A stretch of DNA of 49,548 bases from Chloroflexota bacterium (GTDB lineage: Bacteria > Chloroflexota > Limnocylindria > Limnocylindrales > CSP1-4), in the NCBI GenBank assembly GCA_003142755.1, contig PLNK01000050.1, positions 2,832 through 52,379 on the forward strand, written 5' to 3'. The position numbers and the translations under genes were made by a program. Of the stretch, positions 28,456-35,991 are shown piece after piece. Under the pieces are notes generated by a model. That model worked only from the letters and a program-made list of their open reading frames with translations, did no database searches and was not told the origin of the DNA. Each line of letters opens with the position of its first letter. Position 1 is the first letter of the stretch.

Positions 28456-29489
28456 CGGAACTGCTCCAGGAAGCGCAGGTCGTTCTCGAGGTAGTAGCGC
28501 AGGTCGGGCACGGCGTGGCGCAGGTTGGAGATGCGCTCCACGCCCATGCCGAAGGCGAAGCCTTGATAGCGCTCCGGGTCTATGCCGCCGTATTGGAGGA
28601 CCACCGGATGAACCATGCCCGCGCCGAGGATCGTCATCCAGCCCGACTTCGAGCAGGCCGGGCAGCCGACGCCGCCGCAGACGACACACTCGACGTCGAA
28701 AGCGACCGACGGCTCCGTGAACGGGTAGTAGCCGGGCCTGAACCGCGTCTTGCGTGGCCCGAAGAGAGCGTGGGCACATTCGTCGAGCAGGCCCTTGAGG
28801 TCCGCCATCGACGTCCCCTCGTCGACCATCAGCCCCTCGACCTGGAAGAACTCGAAGGCGTGGCTGGCGTCGACCGCCTCATAGCGGAAGCAGCGGCCCG
28901 GCAGCAGTACCCGGATCGGCGGCTTCGTCGACTGCATGACCCGGATCTGACCCGGGCTGGTGTGGGTTCGCAGCAGGTGGCCGGGGATATCGACGTATAG
29001 GGTGTCCCACAGATCGCGGGCCGGGTGGTCCGGGGCAATGTTGAGCATCTGGAAGTTGGTGAGGTCGTCTTCGACCTCCGGTCCCTCGTAGGTCACGAAG
29101 CCGAACTGCCCGAACACCTCGGCTATGGCGGCGATCGTCTCCGGGATCGGATGGAGCGCCCCGCGCGCGACAGGTCTGCCCGGCAGCGTGACGTCGACCT
29201 TCTCCGCGGCAAGTCGCAGTGTCTGGACCTGAGCGCGGAGCTCGGTGCCGCGCGTCGCGAGCGCTCCCCTGACCGCCTCGCCGACCTCGTTGGCGATGGC
29301 ACCTACCCGCGGTCGGTCATCTGCCGGCAGCGCGCCGATGCCACGTAGGACGGCCGTCAGGTCGCCCTTCTTGCCGAGGTATTGGATCTGCAGCGCATCG
29401 AGCGCGGCGGGATCTGCGGTCGCCGCTATCTCCTCGAGGGCCCGCGCCTGCAGGCTCCGGAGATCGGTACTCAGGCTTTCGAAATCCAC
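28452..29489 (-). CDS. pheS: Phenylalanyl-tRNA synthetase alpha subunit
   Basis: PheS carries the class II catalytic site. The product is about 345 residues, with an N-terminal coiled-coil arm that contacts tRNA. The core includes HPIPETIAAIAEVFGQFGF, motif 2 CFRYEAVDASHAFEFFQVEG (20-residue limit respected) and motif 3 GFAFGMGVERI. I prefer GTG 29489, because GAGGAA lies eight bases upstream and homologues begin at this point. ATG 29504 and GTG 29528 are in-frame alternatives. A phenylalanine T-box sits directly upstream. Confidence 0.94.
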   Translation of the reverse strand: MDFESLSTDLRSLQARALEEIAATADPAALDALQIQYLGKKGDLTAVLRGIGALPADDRPRVGAIANEVGEAVRGALATRGTELRAQVQTLRLAAEKVDVTLPGRPVARGALHPIPETIAAIAEVFGQFGFVTYEGPEVEDDLTNFQMLNIAPDHPARDLWDTLYVDIPGHLLRTHTSPGQIRVMQSTKPPIRVLLPGRCFRYEAVDASHAFEFFQVEGLMVDEGTSMADLKGLLDECAHALFGPRKTRFRPGYYPFTEPSVAFDVECVVCGGVGCPACSKSGWMTILGAGMVHPVVLQYGGIDPERYQGFAFGMGVERISNLRHAVPDLRYYLENDLRFLEQFR

Positions 29490-29537
29490 GCTGCCGTTCC
29501 TCATAACTTGCGCCACGCCTCCCGACACCCGGCCGGG

Positions 29538-29830
29538 AATCTAGAACCCTCGACCCAGAGCGTCCCCAATGGGACGCTTCCGTCCATTCGGACGGGGACG
29601 AGTCGAGGGCTCGCGGTACCACCCCGCTTCCCTACCGCGGACCGAGATTGCGCTCGGCTCGGGTCGGGCTCTCAGGCCATCGCCTTGCGACGGTCGGGCC
29701 CGGTATCGGGGGCCAGCCGGCTCGCCTACGTTCCGCGGCACCGGTGCGCCGGGGTTTCAGCCAGCAGCTCGGGAGTGAACCGACGAGATCGATCCCAGGC
29801 GGGCTTTCAGTCTGCGCCCGCCCTCCCTGG
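29538..29830 (-). promoter_or_regulatory. T-box leader of pheST (tRNA-Phe sensing)
   Basis: The minus strand carries the conserved T-box sequence GGGGTGGTACCGCG at 29612-29627. It is followed by a terminator whose outer stem pairs 29602-29609 with 29547-29554 (CCCTCGAC/GTCGAGGG) and then TTCTAGATT. Upstream, a CTGAAA-type apical loop and the triplet UUC at 29777-29779, followed by A, fit Stem I with a Phe specifier codon. Uncharged tRNA-Phe should pair with this triplet and the T-box bulge and allow readthrough. The 5' boundary is approximate. Confidence 0.88.
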
Positions 29831-29839
29831 GGGATCTGA

Positions 29840-29911
29840 GTCAAGAACATTGGTCTGACCGTTCGTCAAAGCCGCAAGGCTTTGACCAAAGTCAAGACCG
29901 CAGGTCTTGAC
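29840..29911. repeat. Three tandem palindromes between rplT and the Phe T-box
   Basis: Two perfect 9-bp hairpins lie at 29865-29886 (GTCAAAGCC/GGCTTTGAC) and 29891-29911 (GTCAAGACC/GGTCTTGAC). A decayed third copy lies at 29840-29859. All are bounded by GTCA and TGAC and recur about every 25 bases. They may end infC-rpmI-rplT transcription, since the copy nearest rplT is followed by TTT on the minus strand. They could also be protein-binding sites. Confidence 0.6.
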
Positions 29912-29956
29912 TCCTCGCCTCTTCTCCGTCGACGCCTCGTGTGAAGGTTGCTGCGC

Positions 29957-30307
29957 CTACGCCCCTTTGGCGACGGCGACGATCTGCGCGAAGGCGGCCT
30001 CATCGCGGACAGCGATGTCGGCCAGGATCTTGCGATCCAGCTCGATCTTGGCCTCCTTGAGGCGGGCGATCAGCTTGCCGTAGGTGATGCCGTTCAGGCG
30101 AGCGGCCGCGTTGATACGGATGACCCACAGCTGACGCATCTGGCGCTTGCGCTGCTTGCGGTCCCGTGTCGCATAGGCCATGGCGTGCAGGGCGGACTCG
30201 TGGGCTCGCCTGATGAGCTTCGAGTTCGTACCGGTACGCCCCTCGGCATCGTTGAGGAGACGCTTGTGGCGGTGATGGGACGTTACGCCCCGCTTGACAC
30301 GTGCCAT
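29957..30307 (-). CDS. rplT: 50S ribosomal protein L20
   Basis: L20 is an early assembly protein of the large subunit and represses its own operon in several bacteria. The 116-residue sequence has [39 protein letters not shown] (shortened here to the key part [12 protein letters not shown]) and INAAARLNG, at the family length. It is the third gene of the infC-rpmI-rplT operon and begins six bases after rpmI ends. Confidence 0.97.
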   Translation of the reverse strand: MARVKRGVTSHHRHKRLLNDAEGRTGTNSKLIRRAHESALHAMAYATRDRKQRKRQMRQLWVIRINAAARLNGITYGKLIARLKEAKIELDRKILADIAVRDEAAFAQIVAVAKGA

Positions 30308-30313
30308 CGAGGA

Positions 30314-30517
30314 TCAGACTCCCAGGTACGGAAGCAGGCGGCGGACTTGATCGAGCGACTCGCCCGTGACGATCGCCTTGCCGTCGTAGCGGCGCTTTCG
30401 TCGTGACGACTTCAGCTCGAGGTGGTGGCCACGCCATGACTTGACACGGACGGCCTTGCCACTACCGGTGACCCCGATCCGCTTCGCGGTCCCCTTGTGG
30501 CTCTTCATCTTCGGCAC
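30314..30517 (-). CDS. rpmI: 50S ribosomal protein L35
   Basis: L35 is a small basic large-subunit protein. The 67-residue product reads VPKMKSHKGTAKRIGVTGSG, then KAVRVKSWRGHHL and SSRRKRRYDG. The start is GTG at 30517, matching the family MPKMK start, with GGAG nine bases upstream. A longer in-frame ATG at 30595 lies inside infC and is not the real start. It lies four bases after infC and six before rplT. Confidence 0.96.
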   Translation of the reverse strand: MPKMKSHKGTAKRIGVTGSGKAVRVKSWRGHHLELKSSRRKRRYDGKAIVTGESLDQVRRLLPYLGV

Positions 30518-30521
30518 GGTC

Positions 30522-31205
30522 TCACACTCCAGTCGACGCCGAGCCGCTTTCAGGCTCGGGTCTCGGCGACGCCGGCGCGGCCGGTGGCACCTCAATCGCT
30601 ATGTTCGCCGCGGCGTCGATCTCGGGCTCTGCCTCGTCGGCATCCCTGACGTGGCCCTTGGCCGCGGCCGACGGGGTCGGCTCATGGGTCTTGGGCTTGT
30701 GGGTAGAGGCGACGCTGATGTGCATCGACTTGCCCTCGAGCAGCGGCGACCGCTCGACCACGCCATGTTCCTTGATCTGTTCCGCGAACTTGTCCAGTAG
30801 GTCTCGCCCGATCTGCGGGTGAGTCAACTCGCGACCCCGGAATTGGACGGAGATCTTGACTCGGTCGCCGTCTTCCAGGAACTCGATTGCCCGCCTTACC
30901 TTGGTATCGAAGTCACCGATGCCGATCTTCGGCTTGAGGCGGACTTCCTTGAAGGTGATCGAGCGCTGCTTTCGCTTGGCTTCCTTCTCACGCTTGGTCA
31001 GTTCGTACTTGTACTGACCGAAGTCGAGGAGCCGCGCCACGGGGGGACTGGCCAGCGGTGCGACCTCTACCAGGTCGAGCCCCCGCTCCTGCGCGAGCCG
31101 CAAGGCGTCGGCCGTTCGCATGACACCCAGCTGGCTACCGTCTTCATCGACGACCCGCACGTCGTACACGCGAATCATCTGATTGATGCGCAGGTCTCGG
31201 CTAAT
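30522..31205 (-). CDS. infC: Translation initiation factor IF-3 with an AUU start codon
   Basis: IF-3 binds the 30S subunit, checks start codons and prevents early subunit joining. No ATG, GTG or TTG lies between the in-frame upstream stop and an ATG at 31178, which would cut off the conserved first residues. Starting at ATT 31205 restores the family opening (I/M)SRDLRINQ, and GAAGGGG lies six bases upstream. The N- and C-domains follow (LGVMRTADALRLA, LVEVAP, KEVRLKPKIGIGDFDTK). A 50-residue Pro/Ala/Glu-rich C-terminal tail is extra. IF-3 discriminates against AUU in E. coli, giving autoregulation; the same is likely here. The product is 227 residues. Confidence 0.93.
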   Translation of the reverse strand: MSRDLRINQMIRVYDVRVVDEDGSQLGVMRTADALRLAQERGLDLVEVAPLASPPVARLLDFGQYKYELTKREKEAKRKQRSITFKEVRLKPKIGIGDFDTKVRRAIEFLEDGDRVKISVQFRGRELTHPQIGRDLLDKFAEQIKEHGVVERSPLLEGKSMHISVASTHKPKTHEPTPSAAAKGHVRDADEAEPEIDAAANIAIEVPPAAPASPRPEPESGSASTGV

Positions 31206-31315
31206 GGCGAACCCCTTCGTTGCGTGTTTGGTTGCCGGCGTTCCGGGGCACTATCCCCGAAAGCAGACGAGCGGCCCAACCCAGCACACGACTGCGCCGG
31301 GCGGTCGCCCGCGGG

Positions 31316-31345
31316 ACTATATCACAGGGGTTTCAGGAGCAGCAA
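31316..31345 (-). promoter_or_regulatory. Putative promoter of infC-rpmI-rplT
   Basis: On the minus strand TTGCTG (31340-31345) and TATAGT (31316-31321) are 18 bases apart. Transcription would start near 31309, giving a leader of about 104 bases that can form a CGGGCG/CGCCCG hairpin. L20-type autoregulatory leaders lie at this position in other bacteria, but I cannot confirm one here. Confidence 0.5.
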
Positions 31346-31439
31346 ACGTTCAGACGAGACGTAGCGCCGTTCCGCCCGGCACTGCCGAGGATGTGAAAAG
31401 ATGGCACCCGGCCAGGCACCGAAGGGGTAACGGCAAGCG

Positions 31440-32033
31440 ATGCGACGAGCAGTTGTTGGCGGCCTTGTGGCGGTGGTTCTCGTGGCGGCATGCCGGGCGG
31501 GAGTCCCTTCGTCGACGCTCACGCCAACGGCCAGGGCTGCGGTCACCGCGCCGGCGTCACAGGCGACGCTGTTGGCTACGGCGACAGCCACCGCGACGCC
31601 AATCCCGACGCCGACTCCCCTACCCACCCCCACTCCGACGCCCACGGCGCGGCCGTTTGCGACCGGCACGGAAGGCGCCCTGGCATTCGTTCACACCTAC
31701 GAGGACTACCTGATCGCCGGACTGTATCGCAAGGCCTGGACCATGCTCGGGCCGGGCTGGCAGGCGTACCTCGGGACGATGAGCACCTACACGGCCGAGC
31801 GCACGGCCTACATGAGATCCGCCGGCAAGCGCTACACGGCCGAGGCCAATCCGCCGAACACGAAGTCGCTGACGGATTGGCTCAACAGCGCGGACTACTC
31901 GTCATCGATCGACATGACCAACGCCGTCCTCGTCAAGGTGTCGTGGAACGCCCTGTGGTACGACAACGCCGGCTGGGAGATGTGGATCGTCAACCCGGTA
32001 CCGGGTGGCTGGGAGCTCTACGAGGTTCGCTGA
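31440..32033 (+). CDS. Predicted lipoprotein with Thr/Pro linker
   Basis: This 197-residue protein is not recognised by name. A signal sequence ends in the lipobox LVAAC with the cysteine at residue 18. Then comes a Thr/Ala/Pro-rich linker to about residue 72. The folded part of about 120 residues (ALAFVHTYEDYLIAGLYRKAW onward, abbreviated) resembles small NTF2-like or DUF4878-type secreted domains in length and in helix-then-strand layout; that is only a guess. It stands alone between the divergent infC operon and the convergent thrS, so no partner is suggested. Confidence 0.7.
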   Translation: MRRAVVGGLVAVVLVAACRAGVPSSTLTPTARAAVTAPASQATLLATATATATPIPTPTPLPTPTPTPTARPFATGTEGALAFVHTYEDYLIAGLYRKAWTMLGPGWQAYLGTMSTYTAERTAYMRSAGKRYTAEANPPNTKSLTDWLNSADYSSSIDMTNAVLVKVSWNALWYDNAGWEMWIVNPVPGGWELYEVR

Positions 32034-32042
32034 GCCATCTCG

Positions 32043-33914
32043 CTATGACGGCCGACGGGCCTCAGTTTCCTCGACAACCCGCTCGATGAAAGCGTCCCAG
32101 GCCACGCCGTTCTCCTGCTCACCGGCGCGATTGCGGATCGCCACGGTCCGGGCCTCGACCTCGCGGTCGCCCAGGACGAGCATGTATGGCACCTTCTGTT
32201 CCTGAGCGAGCCTGATCTTGTTCTGCATCCGGTTGTCGGAACGATCGACCTCGACCCTAATCTTGCGCGCCGCCATCAGTCCTGCCAGCTCATCGGCGGC
32301 CTCGACATGTCGGTCGGCGATAGGGATGACGACCGCCTGGACGGGCGCACACCAGACCGGGAAGGCGCCGGCGAAGTGCTCGACCAGGACGCCGATGAAT
32401 CGCTCCAGCGACCCATAGATGGCGCGGTGGATCGTCATCGGGCGTACGGCCTGGCCGTTCTCGTCGATGTAGGTGCAGTCGAATCGCTCGGGCAGCATCA
32501 CCAGGTCGACCTGGATGGTGGCCGTCTGCCATTCGCGCCCCAGGGCGTCCTCGATCTGAATGTCGATCTTGGGCGCGTAGAAGGCGCCGTCGCCCGGCTT
32601 CACGCGGTAGGGCTTGCCGAGCGCGTCGAGCGCCGCCCTGATCTGCGATTCCGCCTTCTCCCACAGCGCCGGATCGCCCAGAGCCTTCTCGGGCTTGGTG
32701 CCGAAGGTGAACCTCGGCTCGAGCCCGAACCAACCGTAGACCTCGTACACCTCGCCGAGCAGGGCCCCGATCTCATCCTGCAGCTGATCCGGTCGGAGGT
32801 AGATGTGGGCGTCGTCCTGGACGAAGTGCCGCACTCGGGTCAGGCCGGACAGCGTGCCGGAGCGCTCGTTGCGGTGCAGCCGGCCGAACTCGGAGAGGCG
32901 CAGCGGCAGGTCGCGATAGGAGCGCAACCTGCTCTTGTAGATGAACGTGCTCTCGGGGCAGTTCATCGGCTTGAGGCTGAAGGTCTGGCCTTCGGACTCC
33001 AGCACGAACATGCCGTCCTGGTAGTTGGCCCAGTGACCCGACTGCTCCCACAGCTTCTTGTGCACGAGCATCGGGGTGCTGATTTCCTGATAGCCGCGTC
33101 GGTCCTGAACCTCGCGGATCGCGGTTTCCAGGGTCCGCCACAGGCGCTGTCCCTTGGGGTGCCAGAAGGCAGAGCCAGGGCTGACATCGTGGAAGCTGTA
33201 GAGATCGAGCTGGACCCCGAGCCGCCGATGGTCGCGGCGCTTCGCCTCCTCGCGGCGATGCAAGTAGGCGTCAAGCTCCTCCTGCGTCGCCCAGACGGTG
33301 CCATAGATGCGCTGCAGCATCGGCCGCTTCTCGGAGCCGCGCCAATAGGCGCCCGCCACGGTCATCAGCTTGAACGGGCCGATCTTGCCCGTACTGGCGA
33401 CATGGGGGCCCTTGCACAGGTCCACGAACGTGCCATGCGTGTAGGTCGAAATGGGCGGCAGAGGCGAACCGGACTCCTTGGCCCGAGCGGCCAGGTCGTC
33501 CAGGATCTCCACCTTGAAGGGCTGCCGGTGCTGCTCGAAGAAGGCACGGCCCTCCTCGAATGGCCTTTCCTCCCTGACGAAGGCGTGGTCGGCGGCGATC
33601 GACGCTCGCATCCCGGCCTCGATGGAGGCGAGATCGTCGGGGGTGAGCGGCCGAGGCAGCAGGAAGTCGTAGTAGAAGCCGTCGTCGATCGAAGGTCCGA
33701 TGCCGAGCTGGGCGTCGGGGAATAGGCCTACGACGGCCTCGGCCATGACATGAGCCGCGGAGTGGCGCATGGCATCGATGTCGCTGTGCGCCCCGGCGTC
33801 CAGCAGCTCCTCGACCGAGCCACGCACCACGGCCTCGAAGTAGTCGGCCACCTCGGGGGTCTGGCCGGATGCGTCGTCCGATGCCGGCGCCTTGGCCTCT
33901 TTGTCGTCGCCCAT
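32043..33914 (-). CDS. thrS: Threonyl-tRNA synthetase lacking the TGS domain
   Basis: ThrRS charges tRNA-Thr and edits mischarged serine. The 623-residue protein keeps the editing domain (HSAAH near residue 46, CKGPH near 168) and the class II core with zinc ligands (NCPES, a histidine in DDAHIY and HRAIYGSLERF). The C-terminal anticodon-binding domain is also present (CAPVQAVVIPIADRH). The usual N-terminal TGS domain of about 60 residues is absent; only 45 Asp/Ala-rich residues precede the editing domain. ATG 33914 has GGGAG seven bases upstream. An in-frame extension upstream runs through the T-box and is not protein. Confidence 0.95.
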   Translation of the reverse strand: MGDDKEAKAPASDDASGQTPEVADYFEAVVRGSVEELLDAGAHSDIDAMRHSAAHVMAEAVVGLFPDAQLGIGPSIDDGFYYDFLLPRPLTPDDLASIEAGMRASIAADHAFVREERPFEEGRAFFEQHRQPFKVEILDDLAARAKESGSPLPPISTYTHGTFVDLCKGPHVASTGKIGPFKLMTVAGAYWRGSEKRPMLQRIYGTVWATQEELDAYLHRREEAKRRDHRRLGVQLDLYSFHDVSPGSAFWHPKGQRLWRTLETAIREVQDRRGYQEISTPMLVHKKLWEQSGHWANYQDGMFVLESEGQTFSLKPMNCPESTFIYKSRLRSYRDLPLRLSEFGRLHRNERSGTLSGLTRVRHFVQDDAHIYLRPDQLQDEIGALLGEVYEVYGWFGLEPRFTFGTKPEKALGDPALWEKAESQIRAALDALGKPYRVKPGDGAFYAPKIDIQIEDALGREWQTATIQVDLVMLPERFDCTYIDENGQAVRPMTIHRAIYGSLERFIGVLVEHFAGAFPVWCAPVQAVVIPIADRHVEAADELAGLMAARKIRVEVDRSDNRMQNKIRLAQEQKVPYMLVLGDREVEARTVAIRNRAGEQENGVAWDAFIERVVEETEARRPS

Positions 33915-34000
33915 CTGCCTACTCCCATGTCGCCTGCTGCCGAATTGCCGCTTGCCGCTTGCCGCCGACTGTCGCTGACCGCTAGCCGCGGACCTCTGAT

Positions 34001-34235
34001 CAAACACAAAGCCTCCCGTCCGACAGGACGAGAGGCATCTCTCGCGGTTCCACCCGCCTTCGCGCTGTTGTGGTTCACACGTGGCGCGCGCTCTAGGCCG
34101 CTCTAACGGGCGGATCCCGGACCGGTTGACCGGTCGCTCGCGGGTGGTGCCTTCGTCGGAGGGCGTCGCCATCGCTTTCAGCCACGGAGTCCGTGGCGAT
34201 GGCTCTCTCTCGATCCTCTCGACGGGGTTTGTCCC
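34001..34235 (-). promoter_or_regulatory. T-box leader of thrS (tRNA-Thr sensing)
   Basis: The minus strand has GGGTGGAACCGCG (34043-34058). It is followed by a near-perfect 11-bp terminator hairpin (34011-34036, GCCTCTCGTCC with GGACGGGAGGC) and TTTGTGTTT. Upstream lie a GCCATCGC/GCGATGGC stem with a CTGAAA element and the triplet ACC at 34146-34148 followed by A, which fits a Thr specifier codon. Low charged tRNA-Thr should favour thrS transcription. The 5' boundary is approximate. Confidence 0.9.
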
Positions 34236-34287
34236 GCTCGTAGCTTTGAATATCAAGTTGGGCTGGCCGCCTCGCGGCGATTGTGAA

Positions 34288-34364
34288 TGGTGGGCGGTAG
34301 AGGACTTGAACCTCTGGCCTCATGCATGTCAAGCATGCGCTCTAACCAACTGAGCTAACCGCCC
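34288..34364 (-). tRNA. tRNA-Val (anticodon GAC)
   Basis: The minus strand folds into a full cloverleaf. It has acceptor GGGCGGT/ACCGCCC, a D-arm GCTC/GAGC, an anticodon stem CATGC/GCATG with loop TTGACAT (anticodon GAC), and a T-arm AGAGG/CCTCT. The 3' CCA is encoded. It reads toward thrS and may share a transcript with the T-box. A TATGAT at 34379-34384, about 15 bases upstream, is a likely -10 box. Confidence 0.96.
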
Positions 34365-34392
34365 CGGGTGCGGGCCGCATCATATCGTATCG
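34326..34392. repeat. Direct repeat copy A (tRNA-Val 5' half plus upstream flank)
   Basis: This 67-base stretch, from the anticodon loop of tRNA-Val through its 5' end and promoter region, aligns at roughly 80% identity with 35635-35700 in the same orientation. One base is deleted in the second copy. Alignment was done by eye. The HEAT-repeat gene lies between the copies. Confidence 0.8.
34379..34384 (-). promoter_or_regulatory. Likely -10 box of tRNA-Val
   Basis: TATGAT on the minus strand would start transcription about eight bases before the mature tRNA 5' end. The -35 region is poor. This hexamer falls within the segment that is repeated at 35635-35700. Confidence 0.4.
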
Positions 34393-34674
34393 CGCAGGCG
34401 CAGGAGGCAGTGCGGCTCGACGAGTGCGCTTGGGCGACATGGAGCCTGTCGAACCGCAGATCACCGATCAGAGCTGCGACTACTGCGCGTGCCTTTGGAT
34501 CTCGGGCCGCGGCACGTCCAAGGCCCTTCACACGCTCCAGCGACACGGCCCCACTCTGTGCCGTTGACGCGGGCGATGGCTCGATAATCATGGCCCGCGG
34601 CGGCGCCACCGCCGCGAAATGCGGTTCCAAATCAGTCACCATTCAGTAGTTTGCCGCCACCATGAGGGACCATC
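34393..34674. other. Intergenic region between tRNA-Val and the HEAT gene
   Basis: A perfect GC palindrome CGCGGCGG/CCGCCGCG with a five-base loop lies at 34596-34616. A 95-codon reading frame on the minus strand runs into the tRNA and looks spurious. I see no other gene. Confidence 0.35.
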
Positions 34675-35574
34675 GTGGAACCGTTCGTAGCGCCAGATGT
34701 CGCGAAGCTCAAGACGAAGGGCGACACCCCGGGTCTGATCAAGGCGCTGGGGTACCAGAAGGACGTGGATGTGCGCTGCGCTGCCGCCGAGGCGCTCGCC
34801 GAGATCGGCGATCTCAGCGCCATCGACGCCCTAGCCGCTGCGCTCAGGGAAGCGGACGAGACGGTGAGCCGGGCTGCCGCCAACGGGCTCGCAAAGACAA
34901 TCAACCCACGAGCCGTTGACGCACTAATCTCAGCCCTCGACGACGCCGACCCACGCGTGCGCGCGCGAGCCGCCCTATGGCTCGGGGAGACGACTGATCC
35001 GCGCGCCGTCGACCCCCTGATCGCTGCCCTAATGGACCGGGACGTGTACGTCCACAGGGGCGCTATCTACGCGCTCGTCAAGACTACCGATCCGCGCGCG
35101 GTCGCTCCCCTTTTCGCTGCTCTGAAGGACGAGGACTGGGCAGTACGGTGCTCTGCAGTCTCTTGGCTGGGCAAGACTGCCGACCCCCGCGCCGTTGACG
35201 CCCTAGTCGCGGCCATCAAGGACGAGAGCAATGACGTCCGTAGGAGTGCGGTCCACGCGCTCGTCGGTATTGATGATCCGCGCGCCATCGACCCCCTTCT
35301 TGCTGCCCTCAAGCATTCGGACGATTGGATGCGTAGCGAGGTAGCCAAAGCCCTCGCCAAGACAACCGACCCCCGCGCCGTTGCAGCCCTCGTCGCCGCC
35401 CTCAAGGACGAGGTTTGGTATGTGCGCAGCGCTGCCGCCGAGGCGCTCGGCTCGGTTGCCGACCCCCGCGCCGTTGCCGCCCTGGTCGCCGCCCTCAACG
35501 ACAGGGACCCGACCGTGCGCCTCAAAGCCACCCAGGTGCTCGGCAAGATGGGTCACAGCCCAATGCAGCAATAG
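34675..35574 (+). CDS. HEAT-like repeat protein (PBS-lyase type repeats)
   Basis: This 299-residue protein consists almost wholly of eight to nine helical repeats of 31 residues with consensus DPRAVDALVAALKDEDxxVR followed by xxAAxALGKT. Such solenoids act as protein-binding scaffolds in phycobilin lyases, signalling and many proteins of unknown role. No catalytic domain is attached. The start is GTG with GAGGGA five bases before it. The gene has no operon partner and is bracketed by tRNA-Val and a partial tRNA copy, hinting at arrival or duplication at a tRNA locus. The function is unknown; repeats at protein and DNA level are plain. Confidence 0.88.
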   Translation: MEPFVAPDVAKLKTKGDTPGLIKALGYQKDVDVRCAAAEALAEIGDLSAIDALAAALREADETVSRAAANGLAKTINPRAVDALISALDDADPRVRARAALWLGETTDPRAVDPLIAALMDRDVYVHRGAIYALVKTTDPRAVAPLFAALKDEDWAVRCSAVSWLGKTADPRAVDALVAAIKDESNDVRRSAVHALVGIDDPRAIDPLLAALKHSDDWMRSEVAKALAKTTDPRAVAALVAALKDEVWYVRSAAAEALGSVADPRAVAALVAALNDRDPTVRLKATQVLGKMGHSPMQQ

Positions 35575-35634
35575 GGCGGCCTTCGCTCTCTCAAGCTTGC
35601 GGGCCCTCTCCGTACGCCGCTTGGGCGTGAGGGT

Positions 35635-35700
35635 ATGTCAAGGATGCGGTCTATTCAACTGAGGGACCGCCCTGGCTGCGAGGCGCATCATGTCGCATCG
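35635..35700. pseudogene. Decayed copy of the tRNA-Val 5' half (direct repeat copy B)
   Basis: The minus strand reads from a promoter-like CATGAT through an acceptor-like GGGCGGTCC, D-arm and anticodon loop (TTGACAT), then loses similarity; the 3' half is absent. It matches 34326-34392 in the same orientation with substitutions that break the D-stem and anticodon stem. It cannot form a full tRNA. Confidence 0.75.
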
Positions 35701-35979
35701 ACACGCCAGGCCACGCATCTGCCACAGGAACCTCCTCCACATGGCGGAGAGAACTCCACGATGCAGATTGCGACTGCGCATCTCCACCGAGCATTGGTGA
35801 TAGATCGGCCCGCAGACCTGGGCCACGTGGAGGACGCCGTCCTGCTGCACCCAAGCCCGGCTGGTACGTCACTGCTAGACTGCGGCCACTTGCCGCTCGC
35901 TGGCGCCGCCCTCGAAGCTGGCTTGCTGGCATAGGTAGTTCGCCGCGGACATTCCTGGAGTATTGCGACCAGGAGATAG
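35701..35979. other. Intergenic region upstream of serS
   Basis: No convincing gene is seen here. A reading frame at 35635-35934 begins inside the tRNA remnant and looks accidental. CTGGTACG near 35860 faintly recalls a T-box core but lacks the conserved CCGCG and any terminator, so I do not call one. Confidence 0.3.
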
Positions 35980-35991
35980 GTGCAGCTGGCA

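Noticed and set aside
29850-29956. Separate pheST promoter using the TTGAC blocks
   Set aside because: Several TTGAC elements belong to the palindromes, but none has a -10 hexamer at 16-18 bases.
32043-34256. Longer thrS start with an N-terminal extension
   Set aside because: The added residues translate the T-box leader and terminator, so they cannot be coding.
34355-34642. 95-codon minus-strand reading frame
   Set aside because: It runs into the tRNA-Val gene, has no ribosome binding site and no recognisable protein features.
35840-35900. Possible T-box before serS
   Set aside because: CTGGTACG recalls the core motif, but the CCGCG part, an antiterminator partner and a T-run terminator are missing.
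35635-35934. 99-codon plus-strand reading frame before serS
   Set aside because: It starts in the tRNA remnant, has no Shine-Dalgarno sequence and no domain-like pattern; likely chance in GC-rich DNA.
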